A stretch of 64,000 bases of DNA from Maridesulfovibrio sp. GTDB taxonomy: Bacteria; Desulfobacterota; Desulfovibrionia; Desulfovibrionales; Desulfovibrionaceae. Below the pieces are notes generated by a model, which was not told the DNA's origin, did not search any database, and saw only the letters and a list, made by a program, of their open reading frames with translations. The translations under genes and the position numbers were made by a program. The stretch spans positions 1,131,501 through 1,195,500 of the forward strand of contig NZ_OY763931.1 of the NCBI RefSeq assembly GCF_963667685.1, given 5' to 3'. This document shows positions 20,810-28,995 of this stretch, piece after piece. Each line of letters begins with the position of its first letter. The stretch's first letter is position 1.

Positions 20810-22435
20810 ATGCGTTTATATGAACTCCTGACTATTATTAAACCCAAGACCATACAGCATTACCTTGCGTACATGGTTGCCGGACTGGTTCTTATCCAAC
20901 TGGGCATTACATGGTTCCTCATCTCCGATCTGACGTCCAATCTGCTCAAAGAACAAATAGGGCTGCGCGCTCTCCAAACAGCGCAATCCATAGCCCATAT
21001 GCCGATCATCAGTAAGGAACTCCTGCGCAACGACCCTGAAGGAAAGATTCAAGTCCTTGCTGAAAATATCCGCCTTAAAACGGGTGCCACCTTCATAGTC
21101 ATCGGTGATGTCAACAACAAACGCTTTTCCCATCCGGTTCCGGAAAGGATAGGACAGACCTTTGTCGGGGGAGATACAGGTCCGGTAATCAAAGAAGGAA
21201 AATCCTATGTATCAGAGGCGGTCGGAACCCTGGGCAGGTCCATCCGCTCATTTGTACCCATTTTCTCCGAGGACGGAGGTATTATCGGTTTTGTTTCGGT
21301 AGGTTACCTTTCGACCAGCGTAAAGAAAAGCATTGCAGACCACATGAACAGGCCGCTTATCTTCATAATCCTGATGACCCTGTTCGGATTTATGATAACG
21401 GCCTGCATTACCCGCCACCTCAAAAAAATCACTCTCAACCTTGAACCGGCTGAAATCACCAACCTCTACCTTGAAAGAGGTGCCGTACTGGAAACCATCA
21501 GGGAAGGCGTCATTGCCACAGACCACAAGGGGGAAATCAGGCTGGCCAATAACGCGGCTCTAAAATATACCTGCTTCTACTCCGCTGAGCTTGTCGGTAA
21601 ACATATTGACGATGTGATCCCCTGCGCCGGTCTTAAGCATGCCCTGACCACCGGAGAAAGCGAATTCGACCAAGAACGTGTCGTCAATGGACAGGAGCTT
21701 ATATTCAACATTGTACCGGTCCTTAAAGACGGGTCCATCAAGGGTCTGGTTGCCAGTTTCCGGCGCAAGGATGAGCTGGACCGCATTTCCCATGAACTCT
21801 CCAGCATTCAGGAATATTCAGAACTACTGCGTGGACAGACCCACGAGTACTCCAACAAACTCCACACCATAGCAGGACTAATCCAGATCGAAGCTTATCA
21901 GGAAGCACTTGATTTGGTAGCCCATGAATCGTCCGGCTACGAAGACATCATCAGGTTCCTGAACAAAGCAGTACCCCACCCTGTAATAGCGGCCATTGTG
22001 CTTGGTAAATACAATCGGGCCAAGGAATTGAAGATAAACTTCCAGGTTGACCGTGACAGCACCATGATCGATGTGCCGGATTGGATCAAGCAGGAAAAAA
22101 TAGTTACCATTGTCGGTAATCTACTGGATAATGCATTCGAAGCGGTACTGGAGCAGAATAAAGACAACCGCAACGTCTTACTTTCCTTTACCGATCTTGG
22201 AAACGACATTGTCTTTGAAGTGGAAGATTCCGGTCCCGGAGTTCCTCCGGACAAAATCGAGAAAATCTTCGAAAAAGGTATATCTTCCAAAGGAAACACG
22301 CGCCGGGGTCTGGGATTATATCTTGTCCACCAGCGACTTGATGAACTTGGCGGTTTAATTACCGTTTCTGCAGCCAGCCACGGCGGGACACTTTTCTCTG
22401 TTATAATCCCAAAAGTCAGGTGTACAATAGTATGA
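20810..22435 (+). CDS. CitA/DcuS-family sensor histidine kinase
   Basis: Senses an extracellular carboxylate-type ligand. Helix at about 18-40, a periplasmic single-Cache (PASp) domain (about 45-180) with RLKTGATFIVIGD and FSHPVPERIGQ, which are hallmarks of DcuS/CitA, second helix at about 182-200, a cytoplasmic PAS (about 215-325), then a SPOB-type dimerisation helix with the phosphoacceptor in HEYSNKLHTIAGLIQ, and HATPase_c (DNAFEAV, DSGPGVP, GLGLYLV). The ATG at 20810 has GGAA upstream; the frame is also open from a TTG at 20753. It overlaps the next gene by four bases (ATGA), so the pair is co-translated. Confidence 0.94.
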   Translation: MRLYELLTIIKPKTIQHYLAYMVAGLVLIQLGITWFLISDLTSNLLKEQIGLRALQTAQSIAHMPIISKELLRNDPEGKIQVLAENIRLKTGATFIVIGDVNNKRFSHPVPERIGQTFVGGDTGPVIKEGKSYVSEAVGTLGRSIRSFVPIFSEDGGIIGFVSVGYLSTSVKKSIADHMNRPLIFIILMTLFGFMITACITRHLKKITLNLEPAEITNLYLERGAVLETIREGVIATDHKGEIRLANNAALKYTCFYSAELVGKHIDDVIPCAGLKHALTTGESEFDQERVVNGQELIFNIVPVLKDGSIKGLVASFRRKDELDRISHELSSIQEYSELLRGQTHEYSNKLHTIAGLIQIEAYQEALDLVAHESSGYEDIIRFLNKAVPHPVIAAIVLGKYNRAKELKINFQVDRDSTMIDVPDWIKQEKIVTIVGNLLDNAFEAVLEQNKDNRNVLLSFTDLGNDIVFEVEDSGPGVPPDKIEKIFEKGISSKGNTRRGLGLYLVHQRLDELGGLITVSAASHGGTLFSVIIPKVRCTIV

Positions 22436-23148
22436 GCGAAGTAAAAGTTGTTATAGTCGAAGATGATGCCCGAATTGCAGACCTCCACCGCCGCTTTACC
22501 GAAAGGGTTCCCGGATTCAGCGTAGTAGCCATAGCCCAAAGTCTTGAAGACGCCAAAACCATAATCGAACTATACAACCCCGATCTAATCCTGCTCGACC
22601 TTTATTTTCCGGAAGGCACAAGTCTGGATCTGTTACGCGACATACGTGCCAGAGGAATGGAAACCGATGTCATCCTGATCACCGCAGCCAAAGAAATGGG
22701 CCCGCTGAAAGAAGCCCTGCGCGGAGGGGTCTTTGACTACATCATCAAGCCGGTCATCCTCGACCGTTTCGTGACCTGCCTTGAAAAATTCGGTGAATAT
22801 TTTCAACGTCTGCATTCTGAAGAAGCCATCGAACAAAAGGATGTGGACAGCATCCGCAATCTCAACCCGGCCTCATCCATGTCGGAATCAGGACCAGAGA
22901 ACCTGCCTAAAGGCATTGACCGTCTGACATTAAAAAAGGTCAAGGCCGTATTCGGAAAGGAAACCATCGATACGCGGGACGGAATCAGTGCCGAAGAAAT
23001 GGGCGAAATCATAGGGGCCAGCAGATCCACGGCCCGGCGCTATCTGGAATATCTGGTTTCTATCGGCAGAATTTATCCTGATGTTGTGTATGGAACAGTA
23101 GGAAGACCGGAGCGTAAATATTTCAGTACCACTCCCGTCAACTCATGA
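22432..23148 (+). CDS. CitB/DcuR-family response regulator
   Basis: Receiver domain (residues about 5-120; phosphoacceptor Asp in LILLDLYFP; Lys in IIKPV) joined to a C-terminal winged-helix of the CitB/DcuR type (ISAEEMGEIIGASRSTARRYLEYL). It is the partner of the upstream kinase and most likely activates the TRAP transporter operon that follows, as DctR/DcuR homologues activate C4-dicarboxylate transport. ATGA overlap with the kinase sets the start. Confidence 0.94.
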   Translation: MSEVKVVIVEDDARIADLHRRFTERVPGFSVVAIAQSLEDAKTIIELYNPDLILLDLYFPEGTSLDLLRDIRARGMETDVILITAAKEMGPLKEALRGGVFDYIIKPVILDRFVTCLEKFGEYFQRLHSEEAIEQKDVDSIRNLNPASSMSESGPENLPKGIDRLTLKKVKAVFGKETIDTRDGISAEEMGEIIGASRSTARRYLEYLVSIGRIYPDVVYGTVGRPERKYFSTTPVNS

Positions 23149-23294
23149 TGGGAAGCCTTCTGATACCCTGCAAGGGCATTAACCACTTTGAAAATAATTT
23201 AGAGTCCCAAACTTCTTAGCAGGCTCAAGCGCTTCGAAGCACTGATCTTCCAGAAGAACAAAATCCCCACTCTCCCCTGCAAATCCGACCAAGT

Positions 23295-23322
23295 TTGTTC
23301 ACCTTTTCTCAATCGTGAACAA
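23295..23322 (+). promoter_or_regulatory. Inverted repeat upstream of dctP, candidate operator
   Basis: TTGTTCAC, 12-bp spacer, GTGAACAA: perfect 8-bp arms, about 150 bp upstream of the dctP start. Position fits an activator site for the adjacent CitB/DcuR-type regulator. No T-run follows, so it is not a terminator. Confidence 0.55.
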
Positions 23323-23471
23323 TATGCACAATATCCGCATAAAACACAAAAAACACATTAAGCAGATAATAACACCTCCTTCTTTTTTTCATATAGATTC
23401 TAACCACTGCAATAATTGGGAAGCAGCTGTATGACTAAATTTTGAAAATCTGCCTAAGCAGAGGAGGGTTT

Positions 23472-24449
23472 ATGAGACGTTTATTAGCAGTGATTTGTGC
23501 ACTAGTACTTATTGCGGCCATGTCGGTTCCCGCATTTGCCGGAAAAGTGGTTCTCAAACTCGGGCATATTGCCGAGCCCGTGCATCCCTATGGACAGGGT
23601 GCCGAAAAATTTGCCGAGATCGTCAAGGAAAAATCCGGAGGCGAAATCATCGTCAAGGTGTTCCCCTCATCTCAGCTGGGCGGACAGAAAGACCTTATTG
23701 AAGGACTCATTTTCGGGACAGTTGACATGGCTCTGGTGGGTACAGCCGTTCTCGGCCAGTTCCAGCCCCAAATTTCAATCTTCGACATGCCCTTCCTTTT
23801 TCAGGACCGTGAACATGCATACAAATCCCTCGATACCGTGGGTATGGATCTGGGCAAGGCCCTTGAGCCGAAAGGCATCAAACTTCTCGGGTACATGGAA
23901 AACGGTATCCGCCACCTGACAAACAACGTCCGCGAAGTAAAAACTCCCGCCGACATGGAAGGACTCAAAATCAGGGTCATGACCAACAAAATATACATCG
24001 AAATGATGAAATCACTCGGAGCATCCCCCACTCCCATGGCTTTTGGTGAACTCTATTCCGCCATGCAGCAGGGAACTGTTGACGGGCAGGAAAACCCCAG
24101 CGCCCACATCTGGACCAAACGCTTTTTCGAAGTACAACAATTCGCATCCAAAACAGCCCACTCATACGCACCGGAACCGCTGGTAATGTCCATGGTCAGC
24201 TGGTCCAGGCTTAATCCAGCCCAGCAGAAAATCGTAAAGGAATCCGCCAAAGAAGCAATCGACTGGCAGCGCAAGTTCTCCACTAAAAAAGATGAAGAAT
24301 ACTGGACTCTTATTGAAGAAACCGGAAAAATCAAAATAACCGAAGTGGACCGTGACAAATTCGCGGAAGCCACCAAGCCTGTGTATGAAAAATTCGCCAG
24401 CGTCGTCGGGCAGGATAACATTGACAAAATTAACGCTCTGAAAAAATAG
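23472..24449 (+). CDS. dctP: TRAP transporter solute-binding protein DctP
   Basis: Periplasmic binding protein of a TRAP transporter. The signal peptide is MRRLLAVICALVLIAAMSVPAFA. The mature part has the DctP family segments LGHIAEPVHPYGQGAEKFAE, FPSSQLGGQKDLIEG and, near residue 160, GLKIRVMTNKIY, where the conserved Arg binds the substrate carboxylate. GVDGQENP-type motif (TVDGQENPSAHIW) is present. GGAGGG sets the ATG. Together with the adjacent sensor pair the ligand is likely a dicarboxylate or a related organic acid, but this is inference. Confidence 0.95.
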   Translation: MRRLLAVICALVLIAAMSVPAFAGKVVLKLGHIAEPVHPYGQGAEKFAEIVKEKSGGEIIVKVFPSSQLGGQKDLIEGLIFGTVDMALVGTAVLGQFQPQISIFDMPFLFQDREHAYKSLDTVGMDLGKALEPKGIKLLGYMENGIRHLTNNVREVKTPADMEGLKIRVMTNKIYIEMMKSLGASPTPMAFGELYSAMQQGTVDGQENPSAHIWTKRFFEVQQFASKTAHSYAPEPLVMSMVSWSRLNPAQQKIVKESAKEAIDWQRKFSTKKDEEYWTLIEETGKIKITEVDRDKFAEATKPVYEKFASVVGQDNIDKINALKK

Positions 24450-24456
24450 CCATTTC

Positions 24457-24488
24457 ATTCGAAGCCGTGGAATTCCACGGCTTCGAAT
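24457..24488 (+). promoter_or_regulatory. Perfect 32-bp palindrome between dctP and dctQ
   Basis: Centred on GTGGAATTCCAC with arms ATTCGAAGCC/GGCTTCGAAT. In RNA it forms a long stem eight bases after the dctP stop with no T-run. This is the usual place for a processing or attenuation hairpin that keeps binding-protein mRNA in excess over the membrane subunits. Confidence 0.7.
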
Positions 24489-24506
24489 TCTCAGGGAGGA
24501 TTCCTG

Positions 24507-25028
24507 ATGGATAAACTATTCGAAAAACTTCGTGCAGTCCTGTACTGGATATCTGTAACCTCAATGACCGTAATGCTCGCCCTGATCTTTTTTCAGGTCG
24601 TTACCAGATATTTCTTTGGTCATACTTTTGAGTGGTCTGAAGAACTTGCCAGATTCCTTTTTGTCTGGGTCGTTTTCCTTGGCTCAGCCCTGATCATGGG
24701 CGAAAGCGGGCACCTTGCAGTACAGATCCTTCCAAGCAAGTTGAAAGATACTGCTGCCGGACTGCTACTGGAAACCGTCATCAATATTTGCAGCTATGCA
24801 TTCACCATGCTTTTATTGGTGCAAGGTGCCAAGATGACCTCGGTTATGACTTTTCAGATCGCCCCCGGGCTGGGTATATCCATGAGTGTGGTCTATTCAA
24901 TAATTCCCCTCAGTGCCTTCCTGATGATTCTCTACCTTATCAAGGATACTGTACGGATATTCAAAAAGGTCAGGGAACGTTATGGATCATCCTCGGTTAC
25001 TGAACAGAAAGTTGAAGTCGGGAGATAG
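24507..25028 (+). CDS. dctQ: TRAP transporter small membrane subunit DctQ
   Basis: Four membrane helices in 173 residues, with the family motif FFGHTFEWSEELARFLFVW between helices 1 and 2. It forms the permease together with DctM. The ribosome binding site GGGAGG is well placed; the stop is two bases before the dctM ATG, so the two are translationally coupled. Confidence 0.94.
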   Translation: MDKLFEKLRAVLYWISVTSMTVMLALIFFQVVTRYFFGHTFEWSEELARFLFVWVVFLGSALIMGESGHLAVQILPSKLKDTAAGLLLETVINICSYAFTMLLLVQGAKMTSVMTFQIAPGLGISMSVVYSIIPLSAFLMILYLIKDTVRIFKKVRERYGSSSVTEQKVEVGR

Positions 25029-25030
25029 TC

Positions 25031-26305
25031 ATGGAAATAGTATTACTCGGTTCATTTCTGGGTCTGACTTTTCTGGGAGTTCCGGTCGCCTATGCTCTGG
25101 GACTTTCTGTATCAATAATTCTCTACTATTACATGCACATACCACAGGTCATGATCACGCAAGTCATGTACTCCGGTATTGACTCATTTTCATTCATGGC
25201 TGTGCCCTTCTTCATGCTGGCCGGTTCGTTCATGTCTGCCGGAGGAGTGACATCCAGACTGGTTAATTTCGCACAGGCGCTTGTAGGCTCGTTCACCGGC
25301 GGGCTGGCTCAGGTCGTCGCTGTTTCAGGCATGTTCTTCGCCGCTATTTCCGGATCATCGGCAGCCACCACTGCTGCCATCGGTTCCACCATGGTTGATG
25401 AAATGGAAAAGAAAGGCTACCGCCGCGAACTGGCCACCGGAATCGTCGCTGCGGGCGGGACGGTCGGCATCGTGATTCCCCCGTCCATCACCTTGGTTGT
25501 CTATGGAGTTATCGCCGGAGCATCCATTGGCGACTTATTCATGGGGGGAATGGTTCCCGGCCTGCTTATGGGCCTGACCATGTGTCTGGTCAGCTATGCC
25601 ATCGCCAAAAAAGAAGGCATTCCTGCGGAAGGCTCATTTTCATTTATGCATCTGTTGAAATCATTCAAGGATTCATTCTGGGCCTTAATGACCCCGGTCA
25701 TTATCATCGGCGGAATTTACGGTGGTATATTCACCCCCACCGAAGCTGCCGCCGTAGCCGCCGTATACGGAATCTTTGTCGGTTTCTTCATCTATAAGGA
25801 ACTGACCCTCAAGGACTTTCCGCGCATCATCTTTCAAGCCGTCATGGGAACCACAATGATCATGTTCATTGTCGGTGCCGCCAAAGTTTTCGGCTGGATG
25901 CTCACCAACCTTGAAATCCCGCACCATATCGGAGAATATATAGTCTCCCTTACCGACTCTCCTGCAATGTTCCTGATCATGATGAACCTGCTGTTGCTTT
26001 TTATTGGGACCTTGATCAACGCTTCAGCAGCGGTGGTTATTCTGACCCCGATATTCCTGCCCGTTGCAATACAGCTGGGAATCGACCCATTATTCTTCGG
26101 CGTGTTGATGGTCATCAACCTTGCTATCGGTTGTATCACTCCTCCAGTCGGTCTGGACCTGTTTGTCGCCAGCGCTATCACCAAAGTCCCTCTTGAAAAA
26201 GTTATGAGGGCATCGACCCCCTACCTGATAGCTTTGCTGGGAGCTCTGCTACTGATGACCTTCTGTCCCCCGATCATAACATTCCTGCCTAATCTTCTGC
26301 ACTAG
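25031..26305 (+). CDS. dctM: TRAP transporter large membrane subunit DctM
   Basis: About 12 membrane helices in 424 residues. Typical motifs are SFSFMAVPFFMLAG, the segment GSSAATTAAIGSTM, and IPPSITLVVYG, with the C-terminal repeat LTPIFLPVA and ITPPVGLDLFV. It couples substrate import to Na+ or H+. Last gene of the TRAP operon. GGGAGA before the ATG lies within the end of dctQ. Confidence 0.96.
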   Translation: MEIVLLGSFLGLTFLGVPVAYALGLSVSIILYYYMHIPQVMITQVMYSGIDSFSFMAVPFFMLAGSFMSAGGVTSRLVNFAQALVGSFTGGLAQVVAVSGMFFAAISGSSAATTAAIGSTMVDEMEKKGYRRELATGIVAAGGTVGIVIPPSITLVVYGVIAGASIGDLFMGGMVPGLLMGLTMCLVSYAIAKKEGIPAEGSFSFMHLLKSFKDSFWALMTPVIIIGGIYGGIFTPTEAAAVAAVYGIFVGFFIYKELTLKDFPRIIFQAVMGTTMIMFIVGAAKVFGWMLTNLEIPHHIGEYIVSLTDSPAMFLIMMNLLLLFIGTLINASAAVVILTPIFLPVAIQLGIDPLFFGVLMVINLAIGCITPPVGLDLFVASAITKVPLEKVMRASTPYLIALLGALLLMTFCPPIITFLPNLLH

Positions 26306-26334
26306 CAGCCAGAACAAAATCGCAATACTGAACA

Positions 26335-26374
26335 TTGAAGCCCTCTCAACCGTCAACGGTTGCGAGGGCTTCAA
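26335..26374 (+). terminator. Hairpin after dctM
   Basis: TTGAAGCCCTC and GAGGGCTTCAA enclose a second pairing CAACCGT/ACGGTTG, giving a nearly uninterrupted stem of about 18 bp. There is no T-run, so it may be a rho-dependent end, an mRNA-stabilising 3' structure, or a weak terminator. Confidence 0.55.
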
Positions 26375-26615
26375 TGCCTGTTGGACGGCTGATGGCCGTT
26401 ACAGAAAATCTCTCGCGGTAATGATGCCAGAGAAAGCCGCGTAGTTCACAGGGTTGGAATCCGCATACTTCTGAGGAAACTTGAAGGCACCTAAAAAGGT
26501 AAACATGAAGAATGAATTGAGCCTCCACGATTACGCAGCAGTATCAAAATAGTACGTCGATTTGGTAGCTGTATTTGTCTTATGTATGTTATCAGAAGAG
26601 GAAAAGGAGGTAGGA
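26375..26615. other. Intergenic upstream of the histidine decarboxylase gene
   Basis: On the minus strand 26399-26506 encodes a 35-residue frame (MFTFLGAFKFP...) without a usable ribosome binding site; I do not call it. The hdcA promoter must lie here unless transcripts read through from dctM. Confidence 0.35.
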
Positions 26616-27566
26616 ATGAAAGGTAATTGGTTATTAGTTACAGGACTTTTTATGTTGATGACTGCTTCAACTGTTCTCGCTGATCAGAAGTTTGACAAAA
26701 CCGCAGTCTCTCCCTTTGAGACATACTGTGACGGATACGGTATGCCGGGGGCGCAGGGGCTTGGATATGTCTCAGTACTGAAGGTCTCTACAGGAACAGT
26801 TGAAAAATCAGATGATCTACTCATTGACGGAATTATCGCCTATGACCGGGCAGAAGCCAATGATGCCTACATCGGACAGATAAATATGCTGACGGCTTCA
26901 TCCTTCAACGGCGTGATGGGCAGCATCTGGGGGTATGACCTCGCCAAGGCGGAAATAGTCAGGACCGGAAAACAGAAACCCATGTTTACATTAACCCAAT
27001 ATGATGGAACCCCGTTGCCTGTATATGATGCAGCTCCTTTGATTGAAGCGGGACAGGCCTTATTCGGCACGGAGAAAGAAAGACACTTTCCGCCAGCTCC
27101 GGGCAGCCATGTCATTTGTGCCCAAAAAGAGGCAACTGCCTATCGCCCACAAAAAGGAAAACCGAAGGTGGATAAAGGCCAGGCTTATGGAGTTTGGTGT
27201 TTTCTGTGTATTTCTCTTGCCAAGGACCGAAATACCGGTGCCAGCCTCTTTATTGAAGATGCCGGAGTATGGACAAAAAATGACAATGAACAGGAAATCC
27301 AATCCTTTCTTTCCAAGCATCAGCGAAATGTAGCCAATTCCATTATAGCGTGTGGAAAGGACCAAAGCGTTATTTATGATCGTACATATATGTCTTATGC
27401 TTATGTCATTATGTCGCCGGGACAGGTTGGAACAGCTTTGACCGTATCTCCATACGTGACTCTGGCCCGCAAGGCATTACCTGCCGGTGGATTTTCAGCT
27501 CTGGAAAAAATCAGTCTGAACGAATGGGAAAAAGAAATGGGATTCAAAACAACGAATCCCAAATAA
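26616..27566 (+). CDS. hdcA: Pyruvoyl-dependent histidine decarboxylase proenzyme with signal peptide
   Basis: Converts histidine to histamine and CO2, using a pyruvoyl group made by self-cleavage between two serines. The cleavage site is Ser95-Ser96 in TASSFNGV. Active-site residues known from the Lactobacillus 30a enzyme are kept: Tyr76, Asp77 and Glu80 in AYDRAE, and Phe212 and Glu214 in LFIEDAGVW. Other conserved parts are AYIGQIN, HFPPAPGSHVICA and SPGQVGTALTVSPYV. Length (316) fits. Unusually, the N-terminus is a clear Sec signal (MKGNWLLVTGLFMLMTASTVLA, cleavage after VLA). AAGGAGG (spacing of six bases) sets the ATG. No histidine/histamine antiporter gene is adjacent; the TRAP operon lies just upstream. 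Periplasmic location is inference. Confidence 0.92.
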   Translation: MKGNWLLVTGLFMLMTASTVLADQKFDKTAVSPFETYCDGYGMPGAQGLGYVSVLKVSTGTVEKSDDLLIDGIIAYDRAEANDAYIGQINMLTASSFNGVMGSIWGYDLAKAEIVRTGKQKPMFTLTQYDGTPLPVYDAAPLIEAGQALFGTEKERHFPPAPGSHVICAQKEATAYRPQKGKPKVDKGQAYGVWCFLCISLAKDRNTGASLFIEDAGVWTKNDNEQEIQSFLSKHQRNVANSIIACGKDQSVIYDRTYMSYAYVIMSPGQVGTALTVSPYVTLARKALPAGGFSALEKISLNEWEKEMGFKTTNPK

Positions 27567-27626
27567 TCTAATTGCTGTGGAGTTCAGCATAGGCTGACAA
27601 CTCCTAAAGTCATCCTTTATTTCCGG

Positions 27627-27658
27627 GAACACCCTTGGATTAGGGTTCAAGGGTGTTC
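27627..27658. terminator. Bidirectional terminator hairpin between hdcA and the DsrE-like gene
   Basis: GAACACCCTTG pairs with CAAGGGTGTTC, loop of ten bases, followed on the plus strand by a short T-rich tail. It separates two convergent genes. Confidence 0.75.
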
Positions 27659-27702
27659 TTGTTCCAGATAAGAGACAAAATACGCAAAAAGACTATAGTA
27701 TT

Positions 27703-28041
27703 CTATACAGTGATCAAGTGCTCATTCTTCTTTATTATTTCAGTCAAAGGTGATCCCCAAAACTTAACTTCAATACCGAGTTCTTCAAGCTTGGACTTGA
27801 CTCCCAACTGATCAGCACAGGCTTCACAAGCACTGAACTTAACACCTGCTTCTCTGGCATCTGCTATCAGCTGCTGAAGATGCACGTCTTCCGCAACCAA
27901 CTTTGTTGGCGCACCCCAGATAATCACCTGTACGTCTTCCCACCAGCTGTTCCTGATCGAGTTATGCGCATACATCATCACCATCAGTTCTGCGGTAACA
28001 GGGTCGGCATTTGTCCATAAGATATTTAATTTGTTATTCAT
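27703..28041 (-). CDS. DsrE/DsrF-like family protein
   Basis: Small cytoplasmic protein of 112 residues with the DsrE fold: strand NILWTNADP, a helix-strand segment VQVIIWGAPTKLVAED, then KFSACEACADQLGV with Cys residues in a helix and a last strand VKFWGSPLTEIIKK. Related proteins act as persulfide carriers or bind small thiols, but this single-domain type is mostly uncharacterised. GGAG lies seven bases before ATG. Such genes are common in sulfate reducers. Confidence 0.85.
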   Translation of the reverse strand: MNNKLNILWTNADPVTAELMVMMYAHNSIRNSWWEDVQVIIWGAPTKLVAEDVHLQQLIADAREAGVKFSACEACADQLGVKSKLEELGIEVKFWGSPLTEIIKKNEHLITV

Positions 28042-28133
28042 ACTTTCTCCATGTTTTAGTGCACATTAAATTAAAACTTGGATAACAACATCAACAATTT
28101 GTAGTAGTCCACACGCAGCTGATTCTTGTCCTG

Positions 28134-28177
28134 TTAACCACAATCCGGGTGCATCAGAGTAATACAAGGTTTCATGT
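28134..28177 (-). pseudogene. C-terminal tail relic of the repeated DUF6573-like gene
   Basis: The minus strand reads DMKPCITLMHPDCG then stop. It matches the tail DMKPCITLMLPDDD of the better preserved fragment at 55.0-55.2 kb. Only about 14 codons remain. Confidence 0.55.
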
Positions 28178-28238
28178 CATAAATAGATATTTTAACTTGT
28201 GACTTTTGTTCAGATTCTTCGGTTGGCCAAAATAGAAA

Positions 28239-28268
28239 ACTCCTCCTGAACGCACATTCAGAAGGAGT
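28239..28268. terminator. Hairpin, possible terminator of a decayed gene
   Basis: ACTCCTCCTGAA and TTCAGAAGGAGT pair across a six-base loop with one mismatch, just downstream (minus strand) of the metallo-beta-lactamase relic. Confidence 0.5.
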
Positions 28269-28293
28269 CTGGTAAACTAAAGTAGCCAACGGG

Positions 28294-28445
28294 CTATTCA
28301 GTAAGAGTTTCAATCAGAACAAGCCCCCCTGTCGTTTTAACTAAATAAGATGCGCCCCATTTGTCCCCAACATAAAAAACATTATCGAACATTTGAAAAG
28401 GCTCTGCGTAGCCATTCTTATTATTTTTTTGAAGAACAAATTATT
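28294..28445 (-). pseudogene. Fragment of a second metallo-beta-lactamase-fold gene
   Basis: The minus strand encodes KNNKNGYAEPFQMFDNVFY, VGDKWGASYLVKTTGGLVLIETL and then a stop. This is nearly identical to residues about 28-70 of the secreted B3-like protein at 19.5-20.4 kb, and the nucleotides match closely as well. The signal peptide and everything carrying metal ligands are gone. It is a duplicated and truncated copy. Confidence 0.85.
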
Positions 28446-28619
28446 TTGCATTCGCTTAAGCCCCGTCTCAATTCTTTTCTTGAGCTGGGGTGTTTTTGGA
28501 GAAATATAAAAACAATTCGCACAAAATATCAAATAGGTACATATTACCATCTTCCTTTTATCTTCAAAATGGACAGAAAGCCACGATGAAACACAAGGAG
28601 AGGTTACAATATTTATTAC

Positions 28620-28692
28620 TGCTGGCAGTCACTACAAAAAACACCATATATAAACGCAAAAAGGGCTAACTCTAAATATGAGTTAACCCTAG
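28620..28692 (-). repeat. Terminator hairpin with conserved downstream tail, diverged copy
   Basis: On the minus strand the stem AGGGTTAACTC/GAGTTAGCCCT is followed by a T-run and then GCGTTTATATATGG and CTGCCAGC, a diverged copy of the tail shared by the repeats at 50.05 and 54.78 kb. It may end transcription from the nitroreductase operon about 300 bp upstream. Confidence 0.6.
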
Positions 28693-28995
28693 AATCTTTT
28701 ACTAATTTTGCACAAGAAGTCCCCCGACAGAAGTCGGACTGCGGTGCCGGAAGTAGAAATCCTGTTAATTTGTAGCTCTCACCAAAAATCGGCGGGAAAG
28801 TTCTACTATTAGCTGACCCCAAGTTAGGGGGTGATACACAATGTATAAGCTCTTTACATAAACAAGTTATATTTTATGCACAGCTACAATAAATATTCAT
28901 CCATTTTCACTCTTCCTGCCATCAGGTCAGCATGAGTGTTCTTTTTTCTGGAAGGAATGTATTCAGCGACTTGATAAAACCAGCTACAATTAATT
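28693..28995. other. Intergenic, nothing assigned
   Basis: Contains small hairpins such as GTCCCCCGACAGAAGTCGGAC and CCCCAAGTTAGGGG, but no gene and no riboswitch pattern that I can defend. Confidence 0.3.

Noticed and set aside
26399-26506. Minus-strand 35-codon frame between dctM and hdcA
   Set aside because: No ribosome binding site at a usable distance and it overlaps the probable hdcA promoter region.
28693-28860. Hairpin-rich sequence that could be a riboswitch
   Set aside because: No match to a riboswitch core that I know and the nearest downstream gene is in the wrong orientation or too far away.
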